From Lactococcus nasutitermitis (GTDB lineage Bacteria; Bacillota; Bacilli; Lactobacillales; Streptococcaceae): a stretch of DNA of 64,000 bases. This document shows positions 24,946 to 32,948 of this stretch, piece by piece. The number at the start of each line of letters is the position of its first letter. The first letter of the stretch is position 1. Location: assembly GCF_018403765.1 (NCBI RefSeq), contig NZ_BOVQ01000003.1, positions 1 through 64,000 of the forward strand. The letters are read 5' to 3'. The notes below the pieces were generated by a model that was not told the origin of the DNA, did no database searches, and was given only the letters and a program-made list of their open reading frames with translations. Position numbers and translations under genes: made by a program.

Positions 24946-26409
24946 TTACTTTTTACTAACACCAAAATCTACACCACCGCCCATACCATAGGCAAATTTA
25001 AATCCCGCAGAAAATCCTTTATTTGTTGAAGTAATGTGCCCAGTGGCACCTAATGAAGCCACCGAAATAGAACTTCCTACTGTAAGCTGAGAATTGGTAA
25101 ATGGGATATCAACCTTAAAAGAACTATCTGCCTCTGCTGCTGAAATCTCTGCATCTCCTCCAATATTAAACCCATTACTATTTTTATCAAGATAAGCATC
25201 TAATTTCCCATTACCAACTTTTACTTCAGGAGTTATAGCTGGAAGTGCTGGTAAATGAGGAATATGAATGCTTACAGGAGAATGAGTGTAGTCAAATAAA
25301 GAGAAAGCTCCACCAATTGTTGGTCCAGTATGAATAGTATCGCTAGGAGCCTCTTTACCAAAAGGTCTTCCCTTTTGAGGAATTTCAATTTTTCCGTTTA
25401 TTATTGAGTTTTCCGTTGTTGTTTTTCCAAATTCCAAAGTACCCCAGCCACCTATTAATTTATACAATTCGGCTTCACCATTATTTTTAAGGTGTTCATT
25501 ATAATTATCAGAGTTTTCATTAATTTCCCTTACAGATTTTGGTAACATCATATAATACTTATTGAGTATATTTCCTGTATTTAACCAATCTGAAAAGCTT
25601 TTTGAAGGGCTTCTAAAAAAATCTTCAACGCTTTGAGTATCTTCCGCAAAGCTAAGGATATCTTCGGCAGTGACTTTTGTCTTGGATGAAGATACTTTTT
25701 TAGGTTTGCTAGAAGCATTTAATTTTGAACTAAATTTCTCATTCTTCAACTTCTTCGCCCAGCTCATATCAGCGCCAGCAGGGAATGTAATTGTTCCGTT
25801 AGCACTTGCGTGGCTTTGGTTAATGATTGAGACACCTTGTAAAGCAAGTTTAAAGGCTTCCAAACTATCTGTAAATAAAGAAGCAGTACTACTTACAAAT
25901 GTTTCAAGTGCAGCCAATTCTTGTTCGTACATTGTTTTTACTTGTTCAAGATTATCTAATTGCTCTTGCAAGCTTGGCAATTCAGCCATTCTGCTGAAAT
26001 CTCCTTGAACTGCATCTTCTAAATTTTTGAAAAAGTTTTTATCGTCATCAATTTTTTGTTGAAGAAGACGAATCATTTCTTTGGTCGTATTGAGTTGCTT
26101 TTTGAGGAGTGCTTCATCTAGGTGACTTTCATATTGACGAACACGACTATCTGCGCTTCTGTATGCATTCAAGTCTTCTTCGATATCTGTAATAGCCTTA
26201 CTTAACTTTTGAAGCATAGGATTGATATACGTTTCAAATAACTCTTTGCCTGCTGTATAAGCTGCCCCTGAAAGAGTTCCTGAATTGATAACCGCTATCA
26301 AGTACGCACTTCCTTTTGAGAGGCGCATGAAAATTTCTTTAGCACCGTTTAAATTAGCGGTTAATGCCTGCATTAATCTATCTGAATCGCCACTGTCGTA
26401 AACTACCAT
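24946..26409 (-). CDS. LXG-domain type VII secretion effector
   Basis: 487 residues. The first ~200 are long helices that fit the LXG export domain: GDSDRLMQALTANLNGAKEI at the start, then coiled coil and TASLFTDSLEAFKLALQGVS. A linker with KPKKVSSSKTKV follows. The variable C-terminus is Gly/Ser/Ala-rich with alternating hydrophobic residues (VGSSISVASLGATGHI, GFKFAYGMGGGVDFGV), which suggests a membrane-active or strand-forming toxin rather than a nuclease. LXG proteins are secreted by the EssC type VII system into rival Gram-positive cells. The secretion apparatus is not in this window. The start overlaps the previous stop by 7 bases. Confidence 0.85.
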   Translation of the reverse strand: MVVYDSGDSDRLMQALTANLNGAKEIFMRLSKGSAYLIAVINSGTLSGAAYTAGKELFETYINPMLQKLSKAITDIEEDLNAYRSADSRVRQYESHLDEALLKKQLNTTKEMIRLLQQKIDDDKNFFKNLEDAVQGDFSRMAELPSLQEQLDNLEQVKTMYEQELAALETFVSSTASLFTDSLEAFKLALQGVSIINQSHASANGTITFPAGADMSWAKKLKNEKFSSKLNASSKPKKVSSSKTKVTAEDILSFAEDTQSVEDFFRSPSKSFSDWLNTGNILNKYYMMLPKSVREINENSDNYNEHLKNNGEAELYKLIGGWGTLEFGKTTTENSIINGKIEIPQKGRPFGKEAPSDTIHTGPTIGGAFSLFDYTHSPVSIHIPHLPALPAITPEVKVGNGKLDAYLDKNSNGFNIGGDAEISAAEADSSFKVDIPFTNSQLTVGSSISVASLGATGHITSTNKGFSAGFKFAYGMGGGVDFGVSKK

Positions 26410-27221
26410 GGTAAAGCATTCCTTTCTTTGTGAAGCTCTTCTATCTTGTCTTCAATGTTTCTTCGTGTTATTCGACAAGAATCTTCAAACACTTCATTTT
26501 GTTGTTCTGTTACAAATTGCATCTGAGCATACGCTTCTTGGACAACCGCTTGTTGCCAACGGGATTGTTGTGAGGGGTATTGACTTCTTCGATAAAAATC
26601 TTCTTCTACTTCTTCAAAATGACGCCTAACATTTGAAGAAAAACGCTCATTACTGTTCTCAAAATGTTGCTTTAGATGTCTCAAATCGTCCATCTCTTGT
26701 TCTTTTTGACTAATTTTTCGAGAATATTCTGCGCGTTGGTCTGCACTCATATCTTTATTTGCTTTAAGCTTATTTAAACCATTAGAGAGTGAAGCCATCG
26801 TTTCTTGAATACGCGCTTGTTTAGCTTTCTGGAATGCTTCTCGCTTAACACGGGCTTGTTCCTGAGCTTGAGAAAGTCGCTCTGTTCTTAATTCAAATAT
26901 TCTCGCCCATCTTGCTTCTTGGGCTTCCCAACAAGAAAGAACTGTTTCAAGGTCAAATTCTTCGCGTCCTGTTGCTTTTTTTATTAAATCCTCCTTATCA
27001 CGTGCAAATCCTACACAACCTCGCACGACTTGACTCCAAATAGTTGTCTGTCCTAGTTCCTTTTCGGCTTGTTGTCTATCTTCCAAATAATCAGTAATTA
27101 AAGCTATTGGGAATTGATTGTAAGTTTTTTTAGCAATGATTTCAGCAGTATCTTCGTGTTCTATTAATTCCATCATCTGCATAAAACTTAATGGATAGGA
27201 ATTTTGGATTTCTTGTTTCAT
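26403..27221 (-). CDS. long helical partner protein of the LXG effector (Lap2/DUF3958-like C-terminus)
   Basis: The 272 residues start with GGGAG before the ATG. The C-terminal ~130 residues form a charged coiled coil ending in KERNALPW, like the DUF3958/Lap2 helical chaperones that precede LXG genes. The N-terminal ~110 residues (FMQMMELIEHEDTAEI, TTIWSQVVRGCVGFAR) are extra compared with that family. It probably forms the helical stalk with the LXG domain and Lap1 for targeting to the secretion system. The family match is from memory; the fusion is unusual. Confidence 0.68.
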   Translation of the reverse strand: MKQEIQNSYPLSFMQMMELIEHEDTAEIIAKKTYNQFPIALITDYLEDRQQAEKELGQTTIWSQVVRGCVGFARDKEDLIKKATGREEFDLETVLSCWEAQEARWARIFELRTERLSQAQEQARVKREAFQKAKQARIQETMASLSNGLNKLKANKDMSADQRAEYSRKISQKEQEMDDLRHLKQHFENSNERFSSNVRRHFEEVEEDFYRRSQYPSQQSRWQQAVVQEAYAQMQFVTEQQNEVFEDSCRITRRNIEDKIEELHKERNALPW

Positions 27222-27230
27222 TTTTTCTCC

Positions 27231-27503
27231 CTACTGAAACCGTTGAGAATCTGCTCTATCTCGTTCTTCAATCGCATTTGCAAGTTCTGGAAACTTGTTA
27301 GCTTGTTGTAAAACACACGACACAACTTTTGAGACATCATTCATGAGTTGATTCGTTAATTTTTCTCCTGCAAGCATACTTTTTACATTACTTGAACCAA
27401 AGCTAACCGACTGATTGGCAAAGCCCGAAGCATCAAGTCCCACTAATTCAGCAATAGCTTCTTGTGCATCTACGGTGTTTGAACTTATTTTACCTGTTGT
27501 CAT
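27231..27503 (-). CDS. small WXG100-like partner of the LXG effector (Lap1/DUF3130 type)
   Basis: Ninety residues fit the TIGR04197/DUF3130 group, with an N-terminal SSNTVDAQEAIAEL, a central VSFGSSNVKSMLAGEK and a helix ending in ERDRADSQRF. In characterised LXG loci this protein binds the LXG domain and serves as targeting factor. First gene of the cassette, with GGAGG upstream and a minus-strand TATAAT at 27533-27528. The three following genes are packed with little spacing. Confidence 0.78.
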   Translation of the reverse strand: MTTGKISSNTVDAQEAIAELVGLDASGFANQSVSFGSSNVKSMLAGEKLTNQLMNDVSKVVSCVLQQANKFPELANAIEERDRADSQRFQ

Positions 27504-27628
27504 AATTCCTCCAATATTGATAGAATTATTATACTATTTTTACGTATAGATTGCATGAATTAACTGTATTTTTATTCTTATTTTTTCGTTTTGATTAAAA
27601 AAATAAGAATAAAAAATGACAAAGTAAA

Positions 27629-27653
27629 AAATATTCGATTTATCGAATATTTT
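27629..27653 (-). terminator. terminator of the 312-residue protein gene
   Basis: AATATTCGAT-AA-ATCGAATATT perfect arms followed by six T on the minus strand. Confidence 0.8.
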
Positions 27654-27681
27654 CATGTTTAATTTCTGATTACATTTTAGT

Positions 27682-28620
27682 TTATTTACCGTATAAACTT
27701 GATGCCCAACTTGGTGCTTGAGTCTGCTTGCTTGCTGCTTCAGCATCTGCGTTTGCCTGAGCTTGCTCTCCAGCAGTATTTCCTTGATAGTTAGCCCCAC
27801 TTCCGTAACCGTAAGAATTTGGATTTCCTGCTGGTTGACTAGGTTGTGCAGGCGCTGCTTGACTTGTTCCGTTAGAACTAGGTGCTTGTGGTGTTGAATT
27901 TGTGCTTCCAGCTCCATTATTTGAATATGCTGGTGTACTATTACCTGCATTAGCAGCATTATTGGTTGTGCCAGAGCCTGTTGAATAGTTAGAGTTATTG
28001 CCAGAAGCCGATGCGGTATTCCCTGTATTATCAGTTACCGTATTGCTAGAAGCATCTGTGTTACTTGCCACATTTGCTTTTTGAGCTTGTATGGCGGCTT
28101 GAGCATCTGCTTTTTGTTTAGCCGCAGCTTTCGCTTTGGCTTGTGCGGTCGCCTTAGCTTTTGTTTCACTATCCGTAATTTCTTTAGTAAGTGCAACTTT
28201 TAACGCTTTATTATATTTACTTGTAAGCAAATTGACAGCTGTTTTGGCTGCTTTATCTTTTGCAGTATTAGCGTTATCCTTTTGGAAAGCTACGACCGCT
28301 GTTTTAGCATTTGCTTCTAAAGTCATTCTGATATTTAATGCAGCAATTTCTTTGTAAGCAGCGTTCTTAACTTTCTTGCTCTTAATAGCACTGATAGCTT
28401 TTTGAGCCAAATTGACATTAGCTTGAGTATCTTTCTTTTCAGCAGTCAGAAGTGCAACATTTGCTTTCTTTTCCGCCGCTGTTTCCACTTTTTGAATTTT
28501 TACTTGTTGCGCATGAACTGCATTGTTGTGACTGACTACACCAATCGTAGTCCCGCCACCTACTAATACCACAGCAATCGCTGCGCCGATAATCAGTTGT
28601 TTTTTACTTGGTTTTTTCAT
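27682..28620 (-). CDS. membrane-anchored Ala/Lys and Asn/Ser/Gly-rich surface protein
   Basis: 312 residues. A basic start and one helix (LIIGAAIAVVLVGGGTTIGV) are followed by an Ala/Lys-rich helical middle (KAKATAQAKAKAAAKQKADA) and a disordered Asn/Ser/Gly/Pro tail ending SWASSLYGK. There is no LPXTG and no catalytic motif. AAAGGAG precedes the start, and a minus-strand extended -10 (TGCTATAAC, near 28650) supplies a promoter. Likely a surface or wall-spanning protein; the composition resembles the protein at 15576-16037. Confidence 0.7.
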   Translation of the reverse strand: MKKPSKKQLIIGAAIAVVLVGGGTTIGVVSHNNAVHAQQVKIQKVETAAEKKANVALLTAEKKDTQANVNLAQKAISAIKSKKVKNAAYKEIAALNIRMTLEANAKTAVVAFQKDNANTAKDKAAKTAVNLLTSKYNKALKVALTKEITDSETKAKATAQAKAKAAAKQKADAQAAIQAQKANVASNTDASSNTVTDNTGNTASASGNNSNYSTGSGTTNNAANAGNSTPAYSNNGAGSTNSTPQAPSSNGTSQAAPAQPSQPAGNPNSYGYGSGANYQGNTAGEQAQANADAEAASKQTQAPSWASSLYGK

Positions 28621-28885
28621 TTCAATAAATCTCCTTTATTTTATGCCTATGTTATAGCACAAAAAAATTTGTCACGGGAAACTTTTCCTTTTTTGTGGAA
28701 AATATCATCTGTATTTCTTAGATTAATTTTAGCTTAATTTAAGATTTTTTGCAAGAACTTTTTGAAAAATATGGAATAACTTACCACATATTGACATTAC
28801 TCCAAATTAAAACCAGAATTCAGATAATTTTTTTATTATCTGTTTTGTTTTTTCATTCCAATCCAAAGGATGGATTCCAAAATCA

Positions 28886-29068
28886 TCATAAATGACATGA
28901 TAGGATATCTTCTAAATCATTTACAGTAATTTGTAAATATCCCGCTTCAACGACCACTAGATAATGTTTTGTTATCGTCATTTCCGCATTTATTCCGTTC
29001 TTTTTCTTCAAATTATAATATCCAAGATACGGAAGTACTTTATTACCTATTGTTATTTCTTGTCCCAT
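28886..29068 (-). CDS. small hypothetical protein, element
   Basis: Sixty residues from the ATG at 29068 with GGAG 5 bases upstream (a longer frame to 29083 has none). Strand-rich, with ITKHYLVVVEAGYLQITVND. No domain recognised. The gap to the gene at 28620 (28621-28885) holds that gene's promoter and nothing else I can support. Confidence 0.55.
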   Translation of the reverse strand: MGQEITIGNKVLPYLGYYNLKKKNGINAEMTITKHYLVVVEAGYLQITVNDLEDILSCHL

Positions 29069-29211
29069 TTTTTCTCCATTCAAAAATCTCTCTCAAGTAT
29101 CTCATAGTTTATTTTTAGAGTAGAAACAAGTCCGCTTTTAACGATAAAAAAAGACCAGATTGCTCTGTTCTCATTTTTGCATAGTAATATCAAGACCTCC
29201 TGCTCAGTATA

Positions 29212-29394
29212 TCAAATATCCCTTTTCTCCTGATTTTTCCCTTCTTGGAACTCCATGCAATAGCTGATAACTACTATTCCGATGATTAGCAGCCAGATAT
29301 AAAGATGTCGTGCTTCTATAAATGAAGTCAGAACATTGATTGTAGCTTCTACTAGCAGACAGAAATCGTATAAAAAATTGATTATATATATCAT
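29212..29394 (-). CDS. small membrane protein, element
   Basis: Sixty residues, mostly hydrophobic (IINFLYDFCLLVEATINVL and YIWLLIIGIVVISYCM), with a charged end. GGAAGG lies 9 bases before the ATG. It directly follows the gene at 29418-29939 and is probably in its operon. Confidence 0.55.
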   Translation of the reverse strand: MIYIINFLYDFCLLVEATINVLTSFIEARHLYIWLLIIGIVVISYCMEFQEGKNQEKRDI

Positions 29395-29417
29395 AGCATT
29401 TAACCTTCCAATTTTAG

Positions 29418-29939
29418 TTATTCTCTATCTTTAAAACTTAATTCAAAGACCCCCTCATCATTTTTTACAATCGGAATTTCAAACATATCTTGTTGTAAAT
29501 CTCCTAACAATAATCGACAAATCATTTTTGTTGGATTGTCGATATTATCTCTTACCCAAACAAGTTCTGTTCTGTCTCCAATTCTCCCAGGAATTCCTAA
29601 AATAAGTGCTGGTTTCATAGAGGCAGAATATTGAGGTGGTTCCGAAAAATAATAGTCTGTATCCGTAGAAATTAGGGGAATTGGAGTTGCAACCATCAAA
29701 ATATCAAAGAGTAATTCTTCCATTGACATTTCTCTACGAATGGAATTCAAACCTTTCCGCCCCACCAATCCATTTCTTTCAGCACTTTCTATCACTAACC
29801 AAAACAAACGATTTGAAGCATGAACACGACTTTCATAACCATGATGCGCAAATGGAAGGCTTTGATTAAATAAATTTCTCAATTTTTCCATATCAAAATC
29901 TTTCGATAACTGCCATTCTGTAAAATCTTTCTTATACAT
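29418..29939 (-). CDS. hypothetical protein, element
   Basis: The 173 residues are soluble, with a helical N-terminal half (SFLPFAHHGYE-like region, NRLFWLVIESAERNGLVG) and a strand-rich C-terminal half (PALILGIPGRIGDRTELVWV). It resembles phage and plasmid proteins of unknown function rather than any enzyme I can name. It sits in a run of four small genes behind the promoter at ~30360. Confidence 0.62.
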   Translation of the reverse strand: MYKKDFTEWQLSKDFDMEKLRNLFNQSLPFAHHGYESRVHASNRLFWLVIESAERNGLVGRKGLNSIRREMSMEELLFDILMVATPIPLISTDTDYYFSEPPQYSASMKPALILGIPGRIGDRTELVWVRDNIDNPTKMICRLLLGDLQQDMFEIPIVKNDEGVFELSFKDRE

Positions 29940-29954
29940 TAAAATTTCCTTCTC

Positions 29955-30329
29955 TCATTCTTTGACTGGGCTTCCTATCATTTCTATTCCAGAAATCTGT
30001 TCTAGCATCTTTTTAGCTTCTCCTTTGGAAGAAGCGGTCACTGTCGTCTCTAATGTCAATCCATTCTCTTGCTTAGTCACCTTAGAAACAGAATGTTCTT
30101 CCAGTTCAAACCAGACAAGTTCTAACTCATATTCTTTGGCAAATTTTTCGAGTCTCTCGATATTTTCATCATTTTCTTCCCATTTCGCTGCATCATTGGC
30201 ATTACCAACAAAAATCAGCTCTCCATTGGTAGCCACTCGTTTTAAATAAGCATTCTTGATGCCATCAGGCAATCCTTTAATCCGATTGACATTCATCTTT
30301 AAACCAATAGCTTTAATTGTTTTACTCAT
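29955..30329 (-). CDS. hypothetical protein, element
   Basis: About 124 residues from the ATG at 30329; a second in-frame ATG at 30353 adds eight basic residues and neither start has a strong ribosome binding site. Strand/helix mix with acidic patches (KWEENDENIERLEKFAKEY). First gene of the leftward run 30329-29212. No family recognised. Confidence 0.6.
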   Translation of the reverse strand: MSKTIKAIGLKMNVNRIKGLPDGIKNAYLKRVATNGELIFVGNANDAAKWEENDENIERLEKFAKEYELELVWFELEEHSVSKVTKQENGLTLETTVTASSKGEAKKMLEQISGIEMIGSPVKE

Positions 30330-30352
30330 AATTTCTCGCTTTCTTTTACTCA

Positions 30353-30405
30353 TTATATTATCTCACAGCAAAAAAATAAGAAGGACAAAAGTCCTTCCTT
30401 ATCGT
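30353..30405 (-). promoter_or_regulatory. terminator-like hairpin followed by TGAGATAAT promoter
   Basis: On the minus strand AAGGAAGGACTTTTGTCCTTCTTA with a T run is followed by TGTGAGATAATATAATG just before the ATGs at 30353/30329. The same pairing of an AAGGAC hairpin and TGAGATAAT occurs before other element genes. Confidence 0.55.
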
Positions 30406-30510
30406 TTTCTTTTAAGAATTATACTCTACCACAGAATCTGGGAGTTTGTCCTTGTTCAAATCTTTTGGCTTCAATATACATATTCATTTGTAGTTTCTAA
30501 TTCTTTCTGA

Positions 30511-30516
30511 TACAAT
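30511..30516 (+). promoter_or_regulatory. promoter -10 of the CdiA-C-like gene
   Basis: TGATACAAT (extended -10, box at 30511-30516) with TTGTAG 17 bases upstream. The ATG is at 30523, six bases after the box, and no ribosome binding site fits between, so the message may be leaderless. Confidence 0.5.
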
Positions 30517-30522
30517 CAATCT

Positions 30523-30909
30523 ATGAATAAAACTGGGAAAATTATCGTACAGCTTGGACGTTACCCTGAACGTCACGAACTTGAAACTGCTGAAATCTTT
30601 GTATCACAAGGTATTGATGTTATTTTTTTACCAGAAAGTCGCACAATTGGTGCAAAATCAGCTGACATTGAAATGAACGGCGTTGTCTGGGAAATGAAAT
30701 CTCCTACAGGAAATGGAAAAAATACAATAAAAAGGCTTTTTGAAAAAGCGAGTAAGCAAGCACAAAATATTATCTTTGATTTTCGGCGCTGTCCTATTCA
30801 AAGAAGCAATATCCTTTCTGTTGTCAATACTGAGTGGGAGAAACGTCGGAATATCAAACGATTAATTATTATTCTAAAAGGAAACGAAAGGCTTGACTTT
30901 TCAAGATAA
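30523..30909 (+). CDS. CdiA-C/tRNase-like PD-(D/E)xK nuclease domain protein
   Basis: The 128 residues resemble the C-terminal tRNA nuclease domain of contact-dependent inhibition toxins as it occurs on Gram-positive elements. ADIEMNGVVWEMKSP gives the D-x-n-E-x-K core. A helical part follows (KRLFEKASKQAQNIIFD), then a basic stretch with KRLIIILKGNE. No secretion signal or delivery domain is present, so it acts in the cytosol or is carried otherwise. It is one of the few plus-strand element genes. No immunity gene is obvious next to it. Confidence 0.75.
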   Translation: MNKTGKIIVQLGRYPERHELETAEIFVSQGIDVIFLPESRTIGAKSADIEMNGVVWEMKSPTGNGKNTIKRLFEKASKQAQNIIFDFRRCPIQRSNILSVVNTEWEKRRNIKRLIIILKGNERLDFSR

Positions 30910-30930
30910 TTTGTTAGAATATAAGTAAAT

Positions 30931-30974
30931 GAGGTATGACCAGTGTCGGATGACATCAGGGTGCCTCTTTTTTT
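30931..30974 (+). terminator. long structured terminator after the nuclease gene
   Basis: GAGG...CCTC closes a nested stem (ACC-A-GTGTC / GACAT-CA-GGGT) and is followed by seven or more T. It is longer and more structured than the usual hairpins here and recalls an RNA motif I associate with this gene family. Confidence 0.65.
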
Positions 30975-30986
30975 ATGCTTGTCAGA

Positions 30987-31015
30987 AAAAAGTACATCAT
31001 CGTGATGTACTTTTT
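30987..31015. terminator. bidirectional terminator
   Basis: Perfect 13-base arms (AAAAAGTACATCA / TGATGTACTTTTT) with a 3-base loop, between the convergent nuclease gene and the gene ending at 31019. Confidence 0.85.
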
Positions 31016-31018
31016 GTG

Positions 31019-32186
31019 TTAGTCGCTTCCTAACAGGGCACGCAGATTGTTTTTAATTTGCTCTGTCGCATCTTTTTCGGCTTTCAAGCGTTCCACTTCA
31101 TTTTGCATTTCTTTGAGTTCTTTTCCTGCTTTATTTTCAAGAAGTTTACTGGAATTAGATAATTTACTGGATAGACTTCGCATAACTGTAACCATTTCAA
31201 CAACGCTCGCTTCTGGAGAATCTAACGTCGCTAGTTTCTCAGCTTTTTGAGTCCGTTTCTCCATCGCTTTAAGGTCATATTTAAGCTTTGTATTCTCCGT
31301 CTCAACTTCTTTTAGATTTTTCGTGAAGACACTATTTTCACTCAGTTGTTGTTTGAGTTGTTCATTTTCTTCTTTCAGAGAAATATTTTCTGCATTATCA
31401 TTTTGAACATTGATTTTTTCTTTTAACCGCTCATTCTCATTTCTCAATGCTTCATTTTCTTCATCCGCTTTTTTAATATAGGCATCTGCTTCATCCGCAT
31501 AGTCACGAAGTTCAGAGAGTTCTGCACGTTCTTCTGCTGTTAGAGATGAAGGGGCGCTAGAAGCCAGTTCAGGTACTGTTCCCTCTTCCGTTGCAGGAGG
31601 AGAAAAAGTGTTCGTAGGTAGTGAAAGTTCTGGCTCAGGCGCTGGTATGATTGGGGACGAAGTATCAATATGTGAAGCAACCTCTGGCTCATCAACGACC
31701 ATTGGTTCAGGTGCTGTGCAAAGTGGAAAATTAGACTTTAGAAAATCTTTGAGTGTAGCCTCTGTTGGAAGCACCTCATAGGGCAAGCGACCGATAGTTG
31801 ACTCAAAAGTGGTATCATTCATTAAATCCGCATTATAAATCAAATCGAAATCTTCCGAATGAATCGATTGATTGATTGAAAAATTCTTTTTTCTTGCTCG
31901 CACTCGTATCTGAGACTAAAAAGATACTACGCTCAACGATGGTAGAAAATTGATTCAGAAGTTCTTTGTAAGCTTCTAACAGTTCAGAGTCTTCTGCTGT
32001 TAAGTCTACAAAAACTTGAACCGTTTGCTTGCGTTTAATTTTTGAAAGAGCCGTATTTAGCTCGCCAACAGAAGTGACTGCTACGAAATTCTTCTTTATT
32101 TCTTCATCAAGAGTGGCATAAAGCCCTTGAAATTTTGGTGTAGCAGATAACAAATAGAAATCTGGAAGTTTTTTAAATAATGGCAT
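31019..32186 (-). pseudogene. ~388-residue coiled-coil protein split by a one-base frameshift
   Basis: The ATG at 32186 opens MPLFKKLPDFYLLSATPKFQ. This N-terminal domain of about 100 residues has a fold-like pattern (VQVFVDLTAED, RSIFLVSDTSASKKK). At an A6 run (~31892) the frame changes, and the second frame continues NFSINQSIHSEDFDLIYN for ~290 residues. That part is a Pro/Glu-rich linker followed by a long coiled coil to the stop at 31019. Removing one A restores a single protein. No family recognised. The GTG at 31903 that opens the second frame has no ribosome binding site. Confidence 0.7.
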
Positions 32187-32200
32187 AAAGGTCTCCTTTT

Positions 32201-32623
32201 TTATTCAAAGATATATTTTTCGTGTTTATCTTGTGGTTCTTTTGTTTTTTGTTGTTTCAGTCGTTGCACTTTTACTTTTTTCTTGTTTTCTTCAACTTTG
32301 GGATACTCTCGCTGAACAAAGTCAGGAAAATATTCTCCATTTAATAATGGACCTAACCGTTGGAGGGCTTCATTGTAAGTAAAAAAGTAAAGCGTTAGAT
32401 TTTTTTGTTTCTCTAGTTCACCTAGAAAGGGTAAGCCATTCAAGGCTTTGATGTGTCCTGCTTTTTCGGTGAGACTCTGCATTCGCTTATAGGGAGGAGA
32501 CGTTCGTTTGTTATTATAGCCTTTCAGCTGAATAGTCTCATCTGTAAAGATGCAAACAAGATTTATTTTTTTATCTGGACTTTTCTTACTTTCATAAAGA
32601 TACCGATCTTTAGTAATTGTCAC
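32201..32623 (-). CDS. hypothetical protein upstream of the split coiled-coil gene
   Basis: 140 residues from a GTG at 32623. N-terminal strands (KKINLVCIFTDETIQLKGY) lead into a lysine-rich C-terminus (KKKVKVQRLKQQKTKEP). It precedes the split gene by 14 bases, so the two form one operon. It could bind nucleic acid because of the basic tail; no family match. Confidence 0.62.
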   Translation of the reverse strand: MTITKDRYLYESKKSPDKKINLVCIFTDETIQLKGYNNKRTSPPYKRMQSLTEKAGHIKALNGLPFLGELEKQKNLTLYFFTYNEALQRLGPLLNGEYFPDFVQREYPKVEENKKKVKVQRLKQQKTKEPQDKHEKYIFE

Positions 32624-32670
32624 TAATTCTCTTTTAGAACTTATTGATGAGTGTTTTAAATTTATATCTT

Positions 32671-32859
32671 TTAATTTTTTCCTTCAAAATAAATACTACT
32701 TTCGACAAACTCTATTTTAAGAGTGTCAGAAAAATGTTTAAAAGTTTGGAAAGGTCCAAAAGTATCAAGAAAAATCGACATCATCCTTTTTTGATTATTT
32801 AAGTGAGTTTCTTTAAAAACATCAGAAGCATCTCCTTTAAATATTTTTATTTTAATCAA
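32671..32859 (-). CDS. possible small protein, element
   Basis: Sixty-two codons from a TTG, or about 37 from an ATG after AAAAAAGG. The sequence (SIFLDTFGPFQTFKHFSDTL) reads like protein, but no good ribosome binding site exists. Marginal call. Confidence 0.35.
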   Translation of the reverse strand: MIKIKIFKGDASDVFKETHLNNQKRMMSIFLDTFGPFQTFKHFSDTLKIEFVESSIYFEGKN

Positions 32860-32917
32860 AATGAAAAAATAAAGAATAAAAGCACAGTTTATTTATGCAA
32901 TCTATCTGTAAAAATAG

Positions 32918-32923
32918 TATAAT
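32918..32923 (+). promoter_or_regulatory. -10 box of the J-domain gene
   Basis: TATAAT on the plus strand, 25 bases before the ATG at 32949, with GGAGGAATT between. Confidence 0.6.
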
Positions 32924-32948
32924 AAACTCATTAGTAATTGGAGGAATT

